A DNA stretch of 64,000 nucleotides from Manihot esculenta (GCF_001659605.2 NC_035170.2:20041190-20105189); one strand, 5' to 3'; numbered from the stretch's first letter, positions 36,837-50,027 are shown. Numbers and translations are program-made. Notes: a model not told the origin generated them from the sequence alone.

Positions 36837-37985
36837 GGTCCCTTAGCCGAAATGGGTGAGCTTTTCTCCCCATTATCAGCCAAGGTGAGCTCTCCGCCAT
36901 CCCTCGCCGATCTTGAGTTTCTTCCTTCAAATCTTTCACGATTTTCACAAGTTTTCACTTGGTTTTGAAGATTTCAAGTATAAAGCAAGTTTTGGAGCTT
37001 TGAGGTTCAAGAAGCTCAATCTCTCCCATCTCCGAGCTAGGGTCGTTTTCCTCTCGATCTTCAAGAGGTAAGGGCCAATCTTGAGCTCACTATATGTTTT
37101 AAACAAGTTTCATGCAAGTTTATGGAGTAGACATGCATGTTTAGGTTGTTTTGAGTTTATGAGTTTAATGAGTGTTTATGAGCAATGAGGGTATGTTTAA
37201 TGTGTTGTAGTTGGGGTTTAGGCTAGTTGAGACCCCTATGAACTTGTATGCTTGATTGTGTATGATTGGGATTGTTGTAGAATAGGTTTTTGCATGTTTG
37301 AAAGATTTGGGAGGCGTTTGTGCATGTTGGAGCTGAGTTTCTGCCATTTTGGAGAAACTCAGGTTCGGCCGCCGAAGGAACTTTCGGCCGCCGAACCCGC
37401 TTGTGGAAGCAGCCTTCGGCTGCCGAAGCCTGCCCCAAAAGAGGACTTTCGTCTCTGGAGGGCAGTTTCGGCTGCCAAAAGTGCCGCCGAACATGCATGA
37501 GTTTCGTCTCTGTCTGGGAGTTTCGGCTGCCGAAGGTGCCGCCGAACCTGCCTGACTTTTGGCTCTGGAGGGACTTTCGGCCGCCGAACCTGCCGCCGAA
37601 AGTGCCCTGTTTAGCCTTCCTTTGTATGCTTTCCATGGATGTTTTGAGGTGTTTTAAGGGGTTTTGGGGGATGTTTTAGAGTCATGTTCTAGTATGTTTG
37701 GTCCCTCATTTGAGTCCACCTGTGTAGGTTCGGACCCGAGGAACCGAGGACCCCAACAGTGAGTTAGCTGCCTCAGTCATTGTCAGAGCTAGCTGAGGTG
37801 AGTAGAATAAACTCTTATCTTTTAAATAAATGAAAATCTTAGCATGAATCATGCACCACGGATGCCATGTGATATTTTAGGTTGTTTGCATTAGAAATCA
37901 CGAATATGTTGCATTGCATAATATGTTGTTGATGTGGATGAATGTTGGATGATCCTTTAGCCGCACTACGTTATGATATGATGTG

Positions 37986-38141
37986 GAAAGACCAGATGTG
38001 GCCTGCACTATGCCCCTGGCACTATGTAAGAGAAAGACCGGAAGTGGCCTGCACTACGCCCCCAGCATGATTGGATATGTTATGATATGTTATGTATAAG
38101 AGAAAGACCAGATGTGGCCTGCACTACGCCCCTGGCACTAT
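37986..38141 (+). repeat. Three-unit minisatellite in B LTR
   Basis: GAAAGACC(A/G)GA(T/A)GTGGCC units start at 37986, 38032 and 38102; the same array recurs in the 3' LTR at about 45655-45810. It is unrelated in sequence to the array in the A-type LTRs but sits at the same place. Confidence 0.9.
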
Positions 38142-38770
38142 TGGATTCAGTAGTGGGCTACTGGTGACAAGTTCATCCTTGATGTGAATTGTTTGTGATA
38201 TGTTGCATTTTATGAAAGCATGAAAAATAAATTGAATATTATATTATTCTACTCACTGGGCTCTTGTAGCTCACCCCTTTCCCCTTATCCCCCAGGTTTG
38301 CAGGTACAGGATAGACCAGGAGGTCGGCAGGAGTAAAGTCTATTTTCATGTAATAGTTAGAAGTTGTGGACATGATAAAATTGTAATGTAATGTTTTATG
38401 TAGTCATGATATGTAATAATGATATTGAGGATTAGAGGTTGTGCTTGACCCTATGTGTATGGTATCCCTTTTAATGCATGATCACTATTATTATTGATGA
38501 GATGAGTAATCAAGCTTAATGTATGTTATTGATACCCCATTGGAGCATGTGATGAGGGCTCCAGTGTGAGGTTTATGATTATCTTAGTGTGCATGCAGGT
38601 TAAGCTTGATTTATGAAAGAAAAAGTTTACATGTTTATGTATTTGTATGATCATGTATGGGATTACACAGGTTTACAGGTTGTATGTCAGGCTTGCTACG
38701 GGTCCCGGAGGCCTTAAGCCGATCTGGATCCTAGCGCCGGTAGCGGTTCGATTTTCGGATCGTTACAGAA

Positions 38771-38782
38771 TGGTATCAGAGC
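38771..38782 (+). other. Primer-binding site of element B (tRNA-iMet type)
   Basis: TGGTATCAGAGC, three bases after the 5' LTR, as in A1 and A2. Confidence 0.93.
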
Positions 38783-39038
38783 CCTAGATTCATATGGTCG
38801 GACCTAGAGTGTCGGGCTCATAGACGTTTTAAAAGGTCAAGCACAATAGGAAAGATCATGTCCACTAGGATAGGATGTGGAGTCCTGTCTTGTATAATGA
38901 TGTGAAATGCCATGATAATATGCATGCGCATTAATGTTATGATTGTTATGTGATGTATGTGATGCAGGTTCATGTGTTGACACATGAACCATTTGATGCT
39001 AATGTTTGTGTGATTTGTGCTGTTTTTCAGAAAACAGG

Positions 39039-42000
39039 ATGAGAGGAACTCGTCGATCTGCACGATTGACTGGAGTGCCACTTGAGGATGAGGGCATGAG
39101 CGCCCGTCCTCCTACATTACCTAGGGCAATATCTAGTAGGGCTAGCAGAGAAAGAGCAGCAAGAGACCCTAGAAGGTCTCTGGATCTGGGTAGAAGCAGA
39201 TCAGTGAGGGGAACAGTTCAGGGAGGAATGTCAGAGGACATGGGAAATGATATGGACGTAGAGCAGAGGAGAGATGGCAGTCTGGGAGTTAGTATGTCAG
39301 AAGAGGGAATGGGAGAGTCCCAAGGAGGCACTCAGGCCTCGAGATTTGTTCAGCCACCCCACTACCCACACTTCTCACAAAATCCCGGGTATTCGATGGG
39401 AGGTACATCGAATTACCCTAGCTTTACCCTTTATCCCACACACATGCCATACCCACCCTACTACCCACCATACCCACAGTACCCAATGTATCCACCCCCA
39501 CCCTACTATCCAAATCCAGCTAACCCTACCTCAGAAAATGTTGCACCTCCTCCACCATCAGCAGAACCCATAGTTCCAGCAACCCATATGCCTAAGCCTA
39601 GCTCATCTGGTGGGAGCAAGGTCAAGATGACCGACTACTTGAAGCTGGGTGCTCCCCAGTTCGAAACCGGTGATGACCCGTTTATGTACCTTGAGAGGGT
39701 CAAAACAATTACAGATGAGATAGGAGCTGATGACAGCAGAGCCATTCAGATGGCTGGGTTCACACTCAAATGCAAAAAGGCCCGTGAGTGGTTTAAGAAC
39801 TATGTGAGCCCGAGGTTGGACAGCCTATCATGGGAGGAGTTTGCAAATGAATTTGCAGGATGGGCTTTTCCTGACAGTTCAAGAGAATTGAAGATGATTG
39901 AGTTTGAATAGTTAAGGCAGACAGAGGAAATGAGTGTAGATGAGTACACCGACAGATTCTTGGAGCTGTTGCCGTTTGCAGGGCAAACTCTTGACACAGA
40001 CCAGAAGAAGTCAAGGAGGTATATCATGAAACTTCACTCCAGGTATTCCTCATTGATCCAGTCCGCAGATAGGGAGAGCTTCCATGCCATAGTGGATATG
40101 GCTAGGAGGATGGAGGCTAATGCTATCATCGAGGGGAAAGTCAAGCAGTCAGTGGCACAGCCTTCTGGTTCTAAGACTCTAGGCTCTTCTTCAATGAGTG
40201 CAGCAGCTTCAGGTAGTAAAAAGTGGGACAGAGGCCCCAGGAAGTCTAAGAAGAACAAGTTCTGGAACAAGGTTAAGTCCAGTCTGGGATTTGGAGGTGG
40301 CTCAAGCTCTGGTGCGGATAATCCAGTTTGTGCAAGGTGTGGTAAGCCATACAAGGGAGTATGTCGATTTAGGACGACAGCCTGTTACAGATGTGGTCAG
40401 GAGGGGCATATGGCTCGAGAGTGTCTAAGAGCAGTTCCGATGGCTCAGTCCCAACAGACAGCTTCAGGTAGTGTAGCGCAGCCAGCAGCTCCAGCCATGA
40501 CTCAGGCCAGTGGCAGAGGTAGAGGGAGAGGGTCAGACTCTTCTTCAGCGGGTTTCAGAGGTGAAGGTCCATCAGCTCCAGCACGGATCTTCACAATGAC
40601 ACAGCAGGAGGCAGATGCATCTAACACCGTGGTGGCAGGTAACTTAGTCATTGGTTGTTCAGATGTGTATGCCTTGATGGACCCTGGTGCATCTCATTCT
40701 TTTATTACACCGAGAGCCGTTGAGAGGTTGGGGTTGATGATCTCTGAGTTAGAGTGTCCTCTCTGGGTCAGTGGACCCAAGTGTGATCCATCAGTGGCAG
40801 AGTCAGTCTGCCAGTGCAGCCCTGTGTTTGTTGAGGGAAGATGCTTGTCCGCCGACCTTGCGGTTCTGGACTTGACAGATTTTGATGTCATTCTAGGGAT
40901 GGACTGGTTATCTACCCATGGTGCTACCTTTGATGTCAGGTTCAGAGGTCAGGATGGGTCAGAGGTAGTCTTCAGAGGAGACATGAGGGGTACACCTAGA
41001 GGTCTGATATCAGCTCTTCAGGCTCGTAGGTTGCTTAGGAGGGGATGTCAGGGGTATTTGGCTCATGTGAGAGAGCTTAGCAGTCAGGTTAGAGAGCCCG
41101 CCTCGGTGCCGGTGGTCAGAGAGTTTTTGGATGTGTTCCTAGACGAGCTGCCAGGTTTACCACCTGCTAGGGAGATAGAGTTCGAGATAGAACTGATGCC
41201 TGGAATCCGACCGATCTCTATCCCTCCCTACAGGATGGCACCAACAGAATTGAAAGAGTTGAAAGAGCAGTTGCAAGAGCTGGTAGACAAGGGCTTCATC
41301 CGACCGAGTACCTCACCCTGGGGTGCTCCAGTTTTGTTTGTGAGAAAGAAGGATGGATCCCTCAGACTTTGTATCGACTACAGGCAGTTGAACAAAGTCA
41401 CTACCAAAAACAGGTACCCTTTGCCAAGGATCGATGATCTATTCGACCAGCTAGCAGGAGCGGGTTGTTTCTCCAAAATAGATCTGAGATCTGGGTACCA
41501 TCAGCTGAGGATAAGAGAGGAAGATGTGCCAAAGACGGCTTTCAGAACTAGATATGGGCATTTTGAGTTCCTTGTGATGCCGTTCGGGTTAACCAACGCC
41601 CCTGCAGCATTCATGGATCTCATGAACAGAGTGTTTAGCCAGTACCTGGATCACTTTGTTATTGTCTTCATAGATGATATCTTAGTGTATTCCAGGAATG
41701 CAGAGGAGCATGCCCATCATCTGAGGTTGGTTCTGCAGACCTTGAGGGAACACGGCTTATATGCCAAGTTCTCCAAGTGTGAGTTCTGGTTAAGGAGCAT
41801 TTCATTCTTGGGGCATGTTGTGTCAGAAAATGGAATAGAGGTGGACCCCAAGAAGGTAGAAGCTGTGGCTAACTGGCCTAGACCCACTTCAGTGTCAGAG
41901 ATAAGAAGTTTCTTGGGTTTGGCAGGTTACTACAGGAGGTTCGTTCAGGACTTCTCGAAAATTGCAGCTCCTCTGACCAGATTAACCAGGAAGAATCAGA

Positions 42001-44009
42001 AGTTTGTGTGGACCGACCAGTGCGAAGAGAGTTTTGAAGAGCTTAAGAAGAGATTAATGTCAGCACCAGTGTTAGCTTTGCCAACTAGCAGTGAGGACTT
42101 CACAGTGTTCTATGATGCATCCCGAGTGGGTTTGGGTTGTGTGCTAATGCAGAATGAAAGGGTGATTGCTTATGCTTCTAGGCAGCTGAAGAAGCATGAG
42201 TTGAATTACCCTACACATGACCTGGAGATAGCAGCAGTAATATTTGCACTCAAGATGTGGAGGCACTACCTCTATGGGGTTAAATGTGAGATCTTCACGG
42301 ATCATAAAAGCCTACAGTACATCCTGAGTCAAAGAGATTTGAACTTGAGACAGAGAAGATGGGTAGAACTGCTCAGTGACTACAATTGCAAGATTCAGTA
42401 CCATCCGGGTAAGGCGAATGTTGTGGCAGACGCCCTAAGCTGAAAATCACTAGGCAGTTTATCCCACATCACGGCAGAGAGGAGACCAGTGGTGAAGGAG
42501 TTTTACAAGCTCATTGATGAAGGTCTACAGTTGAAGTTGTCTGGTACAGGTGCTTTAGTTGCCCAGATGAGAGTGGCACCCGTGTTTCTGGAGCAGGTGG
42601 CTTAGAAACAGCATGAGGACCCAGAGTTAGTGAAGATTGCCAGGACTGTTCAGTCAGGCAAAGATAGTGAGTTCAGATTCGACAACAAAGGGATCCTCCG
42701 CTATGGGAGTCGTTTGTGTGTACCAGATGACATAGGGCTAAAGGGAGACATTATGAGAGAGGCTCATAATGCAAGATACAGCGTTCACCCCGGAGCCACC
42801 AAGATGTACCAAGATCTGAAGAAAGTTTATTGGTGGCCAGCTATGAAGAGAGAAGTGGCACAGTTTGTGTCAGCCTGCGAAGTGTGTCAGAGGGTGAAGC
42901 TGGAACATCAGAAGCCGGCTGGAATGCTTAACCCGCTACCTATTCCAGAGTGGAAATGGAAAAATATAGCTATGGACTTCGTAGTGGGGTTACCGGCGAC
43001 GTCCAACAGATTGGACTCCATATGGGTGATTGTGGACAGACTTACCAAATCTGCTCACTTCATCCCTGTCAGGAGTGGCTATTCTATGGACAAGTTGGCG
43101 CAGGTATATGTTGATGAGATCGTCAGGCTGCATGGGGTTCTTGTTTCGATAGTGTTCGATAGAGGACCCCAGTTCACCTCCAGATTTTGGCGGAGTCTGC
43201 AGAACGCCATGGGTACCAGGTTGGATTTCAGTACTGCCTTCCATCCACAGATGGACGGACAATCAGAGAGGACCATCCAGACGATAGAGGATATGCTCAG
43301 AATGTGTGTGCTGGATTTTGGCGGTTCTTGGAGGCAGCATCTACCCTCGGTGGAGTTTGCCTACAATAACAGCCATCATGCTAGCATCAGGATGGCTCCA
43401 TATGAAGCTTTATATGGAAGGAAATGCAGGTCACCTGTTTGCTGGGAGGAAGTTGGAGAGAAGGCCTTGGCAGGGCCTGAGCTGGTAGAGATCACCAGCA
43501 GGGTGGTACCCATAATCAGAGAAAGAATCAAGACTGCTGCAAGCAGACAGAAGAGTTATGCAGATATCCGCAGAAGACAAGTAGAGTTTCAGGAGGGGGA
43601 TTTGGTATTGCTCAAGGTGTCTCCAATGAAAGGGGTGATTCGGTTCGGGAAGAAAGGTAAGCTAGCTCCGCGGTACATCGGACCCTTTGAAATCTTGCAA
43701 AAGATTGGGAATGTATCGTACAAGTTAGACTTACCCGCTTCAATGGAGAGAATCCATCCGGTTTTCCATGTTTCTATGTTGAGAAAGTTCGTGTCAGATC
43801 CGGGCAAGGTTCTTAGTGAGCCTGATGTCGAGATCCAAGAGGATCTCACCTATGTTGAGCAGCCGGTACGGATCCTAGACACTCAGATCAGAAAGCTAAG
43901 GAACAAGGAAATCCCGATGGTGAAATTCCTTTGGAATCACCACAATATTGAGGAGTGTACCTGGGAGACACGGGAGTCCATGCTCCAGCAATATCCCCAT
44001 CTTTTCTAA
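39039..44009 (+). pseudogene. Element B gag-pol, three nonsense codons
   Basis: The start at 39039 (MRGTRR) lies nine bases after a TTTTTCAG acceptor-like site. Gag, CCHC knuckle ([14 protein letters not shown]), protease (DPGAS), reverse transcriptase (FIDD), RNase H, integrase and chromodomain-like tail follow in a single frame. The frame is broken by TAG at 39909, TGA at 42441 and TAG at 42603. Relative to A2 the first and third are at CAA/CAG-type and CAG codons and the second replaces CGG. Five codons are also deleted in frame after the protease region near 40930. The integrase keeps its catalytic acidic residues, but the residue before the second one is F rather than S (VFDRGPQF). Confidence 0.93.
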
Positions 44010-44104
44010 AGTAAGTTTTATGTGCTTTGTATGTATGTTATGTGTATGTAATGTTGTATGCTTTACATGTGCTAGTTGAGGAACATTCGGGGACGAATGT
44101 TCTT

Positions 44105-44117
44105 AAGGGGGGGAGAA
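44105..44117 (+). other. Polypurine tract of element B
   Basis: AAG(G)nAGAA abuts the 3' LTR, as in A1. Confidence 0.88.
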
Positions 44118-46435
44118 TGTAATACCCGGCTAGACTCCGATATCAGAATTCCTACCGTCCAGTGGAATCTCGGGTGTCAGAGACCTCTAGAAGGGTAAAA
44201 TCATGTTTTTATAAAATGTTTTAAGGTATTTTATGTTTTTAAGCTAGAAGGAAAATGAGTTTTTGCATGAAAATGATCTTGGAGGAAGACCCAGGTTCGA
44301 CCGCCGAACCTCAAGTTCGGCCGCCGAACCTCAAGTTCGGCCGCCGAACATGCATGCGCTTCGGGAGTGCTTTAGGCCCCCGAAGGCATAAGTGAGGGAA
44401 GTCCAGGTTCGGCCGCCGAACCTTATGTTCGGTCGCCGAACATGGCATGCATGCGGAGGCACGTTCGGCTCCCGAATGTGGTCTGGCCAGCCACCTATAA
44501 AGGGGTCCCTTAGCCGAAATGGGCGAGCTTTTCTCCCCATTGTCGGCCAAGGTGAGCTCTCCGCCATCCCTCGCTGATCTTGAGTTTCTTCCTTCAAATC
44601 TTTCACGATTTTCACAAGTTTTCACTTGGTTTTGAAGATTTTCAAGTATAAAGCAAGTTTTGGAGCTTTGAGGTTCAAGAAGCTCAATCTCTCCCATCTC
44701 CGAGCTAGGGTCGTTTTCCTCTCGATCTTCAAGAGGTAAGGGCCGATCTTGAGCTCACTATATGTTTTAAACAAGTTTCATGCAATTTTATGGAGTAGAC
44801 ATGCATGTTTAGGTTGTTTTGAGTTTATGGGTTTAATGTGTGTTTATGAGCAATGTGGGTATGTTTAATGTGTTGTAGTTGGGGTTTAGGCTAGTTGAGA
44901 CCCCTATGAACTTGTATGCTTGATTGTGTATGATTGGGATTGTTGTAGAATAGGTTTTTGCATGTTTGAAAGGTTTGGGAGGCGTTTGTGCATGTTGGAG
45001 CTGAGTTTCTGCCATTTTGGAGAAACTCAGGTTCGGCCGTCGAAAGAACTTTCGGCCGCCGAACCCGCTTGTGGAAGCAGCCTTCGGCTGCCGAAGCTTG
45101 CCCCCGAAAGAGGACTTTCGTCTCTGGAGGGCAGTTTCGACCGCCGAAAGTGCCGTCGAACATGCATGAGTTTCGTCTCTGTCTGAGAGTTTCAGCCGCC
45201 GAAGGTGCCGCCGAACCTGCCTTACTTTCGGCTCTGGAAGGACTTTCAACCGCCGAACCTGCCGCCGAAAGTGCCCTGTTTAGACTTCCTTTGCATGCTT
45301 TCCATGGATGTTTTGAGGTGTTTTAAGGGGTTTTGGGGGATGTTTTAGAGTCATGTTCTAGTATGTTTGGTCCCTCATTTGAGTCCACCTGTGTAGGTTC
45401 GGACCCGAGGAACCGAGGACTCCAGCAGTGAGTTAGCTGCCTCAGTCATTGTCAGAGCTAGCTGAGGTGAGTAGAATAAACTCTTATCTTTTAAATAAAT
45501 GAAAATCTTAGCATGAATCATGCACCACGGATGCCATGTGATATTTTAGGTTGTTTGCATTAGAAATCACGAATATGTTGCATTGCATAATATGTTGTTG
45601 ATGTGGATGAATGTTGGATGATCCTTTAGCCGCACTACGTTATGATATGATGTGGAAAGACCAGATGTGGCCTGCACACGCCCCTGGCACTATGTAAGAG
45701 AAAGACCGGAAGTGGCCTGCACTACGCCCCCGGCATGATTGGATATGTTATGATATGTTATGTATAAGAGAAAGACCAGATGTGGCCTGCACTACGCCCC
45801 TGGCACTATTGGATTCAGTAGTGGGCTACTGGTGACAAGTTCATCCTTGATGTGAATTGTTTGTGATATGTTGCATTTCATGAAAGCATGAAAAATAAAT
45901 TGAATGTTATATTATTCTGCTCACTGGGCTCTTGTAGCTCACCCCTTTCCCCTTATCCCCCAAGTTTGCAGGTACAGGGTAGACCAGGAGGTCGGCAGGA
46001 GTAAAGTCTGTTTTCATGTAATAGTTAGAAGTTGTGGACATGATAAAATTGTAATGTAATGTTTTATGTAGTCATGATATGTAATAATGATATTGAGGAT
46101 TAGAGGTTGTGCTTGACCCTATGTGTATGGTATCCCTTTTAATGCATGATCACTATTATTATTGATGAGATGAGTAATCAAGCTTAATATATGTTATTGA
46201 TACCCCATTAGAGCATGTGATGAGGGCTCCAGTGTGAGGTTTATAGTTATGTTAGTGTGCATGCAGGTTAAGCTTGATTTATGAAAGAAAAAGTTTACAT
46301 GTTTATGTATTTGTATGATCATATATGGGATTACACAGGTTTACAGGTTGTATGTCAGGCTTGCTACGGGTCCCGGCGGCCTTAAGCCGATCTGGATCCT
46401 AGCGCCGGTAGCGGTCCGATTTTCGGGTCGTTACA
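44118..46435 (+). repeat. 3' LTR of element B (2,318 bp)
   Basis: Same ends as the 5' LTR with scattered substitutions. Palindrome clusters lie at 44296-44476 and 45032-45268. Confidence 0.95.
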
Positions 46436-46440
46436 GTTAT

Positions 46441-47648
46441 GGAGATGGAAGACGCTTCTCACCACCATGTCTCTCCTTAATCATAAACCAATTAGAAAAC
46501 GTCTTCTAATTAGTTACTAATCAACAAATTGCCAAGGAACGTCCTTGGACCTTAGGCATCAAAACAACTGTCAATTGCATTAAGAGATAGAAAGAGCCAA
46601 TCCTAGCTACCCAAACGCATGAGATGTTGCTAGATCATACGATTTCCTTAGTTTTTACACCAAGAGTTCTTGTGTTTGAACAATCCAAGCAATTACGGAC
46701 TTAAAATTATTCAAACTAACAATATATTACCTTGCAATCAAGAATCAATTGGCCACATTGATTAAAATAACAAAGCAATAATGGAATCAAGCATGAAATT
46801 GCACAAATATTGAATAACCAAAAGATGAACAATATATGATCAAGTCTCCCAATCCATAAAACAACCAAAGTTTCACCTAATCTTCAACTAGAATAAAAGG
46901 TTTCAGCCCCTCATGGCTGAAACAAAACAGAAAATAAAAGAAAGGAAGAAGAAGAGATGGTGCCACTTGCAATCCTGTAGGTGTGTCCAAGGGGGAGTAG
47001 AAAAAGCATGGGGAGGCTCCTTATGTGTCTTTTTATAGTTGAAAGTGTTGCCCTAAGTCCTTACTTGCTGCCCAAGAGGCTGCTTGCTGCCCAAGTTGTG
47101 TCTGAAAAGGAAAAAATCGCATTGCAAGGTCTTCAGAAGGAAGGAGGCGCGCGGATGGCTCTTCAGAAGGAAGGTGGCGCGCGGATGGGTTGTGCAAAGG
47201 GAAAGATATGATGTCCAATCTTTCCTTTTTAGGTGGAGCCTTCATTTGAATTTCAAATCTTGAATGCTGAATGCAAGAGAGGCAAGTGCGTCTTCTTGAA
47301 ATCTTGCTGCCTAAATAGGAAGATCTGACTGCTGAGGTGTCTGCACATCTTTAAACGAGGTAAGAAATATCTGCAATTTGAATTTCAAATAATCTGCTGA
47401 CTGCACTTTCCTTATTTGTTTTTGCTTCTGCACTTTTCTTATTTGAAGACTTTCCATATTTGAAAACTTTTCTTATCTGAAAACTTTCCTTATTTGGCAC
47501 TTTTTGGCAATTTTAAGAGCATTTTCACCAGATTGTCTCTTTACACCTAATATATGCAAAACAAGATTAAAACCACAAAATTAGGCAGAAATGGTGTAAA
47601 TAAACATTAATAATATCATGATAAAACGGTCTAAAATATGTTCTATCA
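46441..47648 (-). repeat. 3' LTR of element C, right piece
   Basis: Resumes directly after the second GTTAT copy (GGAGATGGAAGACGC) and ends at ...TTCTATCA beside the PPT. Unlike element 2 this LTR lacks the palindrome cluster and has GGCGCGCGGATGG repeats near 47140-47190 instead. Confidence 0.9.
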
Positions 47649-47663
47649 AATACCCCCACACCT
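47649..47663 (-). other. Polypurine tract of element C
   Basis: AATACCCCCACACCT on the plus strand is the inverted form of the Athila-type PPT and touches the LTR. Confidence 0.75.
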
Positions 47664-48737
47664 AGCCTTTTGCTTGTCCTCAAGCAAATAAACATAGTCA
47701 AACAAACTTTCTTTGCTACTTGATCCTTATTACCACTTAAGCTATTACTCTAGACCCTTATTTTGAATCATTGCAGTGAAGAATATATGCATCAAGGTTA
47801 CTCACCTTCTTTCCTTGTTTCCCTTCACTTACCATGGCTAGGATTTGTTTTCCTTAAGAGAGAGATCATACATGCACATGTTATTTGTTCAATTAAAACT
47901 TTTCTTAGCTTTCAGAGTGATTTGCCCTTACCTTAAAGTACTTATTCAGCCTTTTGCACTTTAATCTTGCTTGAAAAAATCACCAACCTTTTGACGTGAA
48001 GGTACATATTGGTGATACCCACCCCCAGTTACTCAGTTGGTCACCTATTCAAGTGGCTACTAGCTCTGTTCATAGTCTTTCAACCATTGGAACAGTTTTT
48101 AATTTGTGCTCATGAAGTCTAGGCCTTTGCCGAATTCCTTTGATCAATGTATTGGGCAAATCAACACCAATTGCTAAAACAAGTCATGTTAAGTTCATTC
48201 ACACAACTTTCAATTCATTCTCTCTAATGAGTGTCATCAATATATTTTTCACAATGGCAAACTCAAAGATTCAATTCAAAAGTCAAATCTCAAACACGAA
48301 TACAACTCACTGCAATTTATTCAACTTAAGTTTAAAGAGTCATCACATCAATGGGGTCATGGAAAGAAAACTCATCCAACATAGTCTATAAGTTTGAGTA
48401 GAGCAATCAAAAAGAAGAAGACTGTGGTTGTGTGTGTTATTGAAAGCAAAAACGGAAAAAAAAATTGAAAAAAAAAATCAAACTGTGGCTAGCTATTCTC
48501 ACGCAGAACTGAAAGAAGACTGAAAGGAAAATCGCACAAACTGAAAGAAAAAAGAAAAAAAAATTGCAGAACTAAAAGAAGAAGGGAAAATCGCAAAACT
48601 GAAAGGAAAAAATTAGAGATATGCACCCCCACACCTAATTCATGCATTGTCCTCAATGTATAAGAAACATAAAAGAGCAAAGGAAACTAAGTACTCCCCT
48701 GGTGTGGTGTGCATGGTGCGATTCACTTGATCAAGGC

Positions 48738-50027
48738 TCAAGTAATTGGGGAAGGGAAAAAGGTCCCAACTGAATTGAGTGAAAAGTGTAGCGCTCCTTT
48801 TGATATGGTCATAACCCATCCTATTTTTTCCATATACTCATGAAGTAACATGATTAGCTTCTCCTCTTTCAGATGAGGTGTGCCTCTAGCCCTTATGTTT
48901 GCATTTTTTAGCACTTCCAACTTGAATTCATATTTCTCCATAGGTGGCTACAATTTGGTACTGAATTTGAGCAAAACAAACTCTACCTTATCCAGCCGTT
49001 TAGGCAAGCATTGATCCGCATGCTCCTTTGGTTTGGGTGCTTGGACTACCATTTGTTCCTTGTGCGCATGAGCTGTTTGTATTGGATGAATGGCAGAATT
49101 AGTTTCAGTTGCCTCCTTCTGCGCAAGATTGGTCTGCAGTGGAAGGCTGGAAGGAGTTTCATACGATGGAAGCTGAATAAGTGCCATGGGAAGTGTTGCA
49201 GGACTGTCCTACGATCCAAGCTGAGGTGGTTCGGTTGGAGTTCCCTCTATCTGCGCAAGGCTGATCTGAAGAGGTGCGACTGGCTCTCCCTTGTTCTGCG
49301 CATGGTTACAGTCCACCTGTTGGATGCAACAGACAGTGTCCTTCAATTCTGGTTCTTTCTGGCTCTCTTCCCTGCAAAGATCATTGTTTAGAATATCATC
49401 TTGATTTATATCAAAAACATCTTTGCTCAAACAATCAATGATATCTAAACTATCAACAAGTTCTGTTTGATTGGTTTGTTTGGACAAACAGTATTCTGGT
49501 TGTTTCTCTTCAGCAGCTTGTTCTTGTGCTTGCGAACTTTCATCATCAGCCTTGGCATCTTGAAGCTCTTCCTCTCTTCTTAACATGATTGCATTTAAGG
49601 AGGTGGCCATTTGTCCTATCTGCTGTTCGAGGCTTTGCGCAGAAACTGCCAATGTCTCTATCATCTTCTCAAGGTGCTGGTTGGAACTTGGAGGTACTGG
49701 TTGGGCTTGATATCCTTGATAATCTTGGTAGTCGTTAGCCCCTGCATAACTGAAGTCTGGATAATCTCTCCAATCTGGATTGTATGTGCTATAGTATGGC
49801 TTATGTCTTGGCTATTCATAGAATCCTCCAAATCCATGCACTTGTTGGTCATACTCATAAAGTGTAGGACATTGATCAGTTGGGTGTCCTACATATGCGC
49901 AAATCCCGCATGGCCTAGGTGGCTGGGATGCTTGAGCCTGTTAAGCTAGTCCTATGGCAAAATCTTTCATAACAGATATGAGTTCAGAAAGTTGAGAATA
50001 GACAACAGATGTACTTACCTCATCCAT
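48738..50027 (-). pseudogene. Element C gag-derived sequence, broken
   Basis: Minus-strand translation matches the 437-residue ORF of element 2 from MDEVST at 50027 to FFPSPIT at 48738, but in several frames (for example 49858-49661, 49664-49209, 49187-48948, 48941-48738). Shared blocks include LRREEELQD, VDSLDIIDCLS and NIRARGTPHLK. The palindrome-encoded FRPPN repeats of element 2 are absent. Confidence 0.8.

Larger units (their letters stand above)
36491..38767 (+). repeat. 5' LTR of element B
   Basis: TGTAATACCC to TCGTTACA. It contains a TATA box at 36829-36836, palindrome clusters at 36669-36809 and 37364-37600, and a minisatellite at 37986-38141. It is 41 bp shorter than its partner, and two missing 20-bp palindrome units account for 40 bp of this. 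Confidence 0.95.
36491..46435 (+). mobile_element. Element B: full-length Tekay-type chromovirus, TSD GTTAT
   Basis: Two LTRs (2,277 and 2,318 bp), PBS, gag-pol and PPT are all present in 9,945 bp. Both flanks are GTTAT (36486-36490 and 46436-46440). It is a sister subfamily of A1/A2 with the same LTR framework but a different minisatellite. It lies inside the 3' LTR of element C. Three nonsense codons make it non-autonomous as it stands. Confidence 0.95.
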
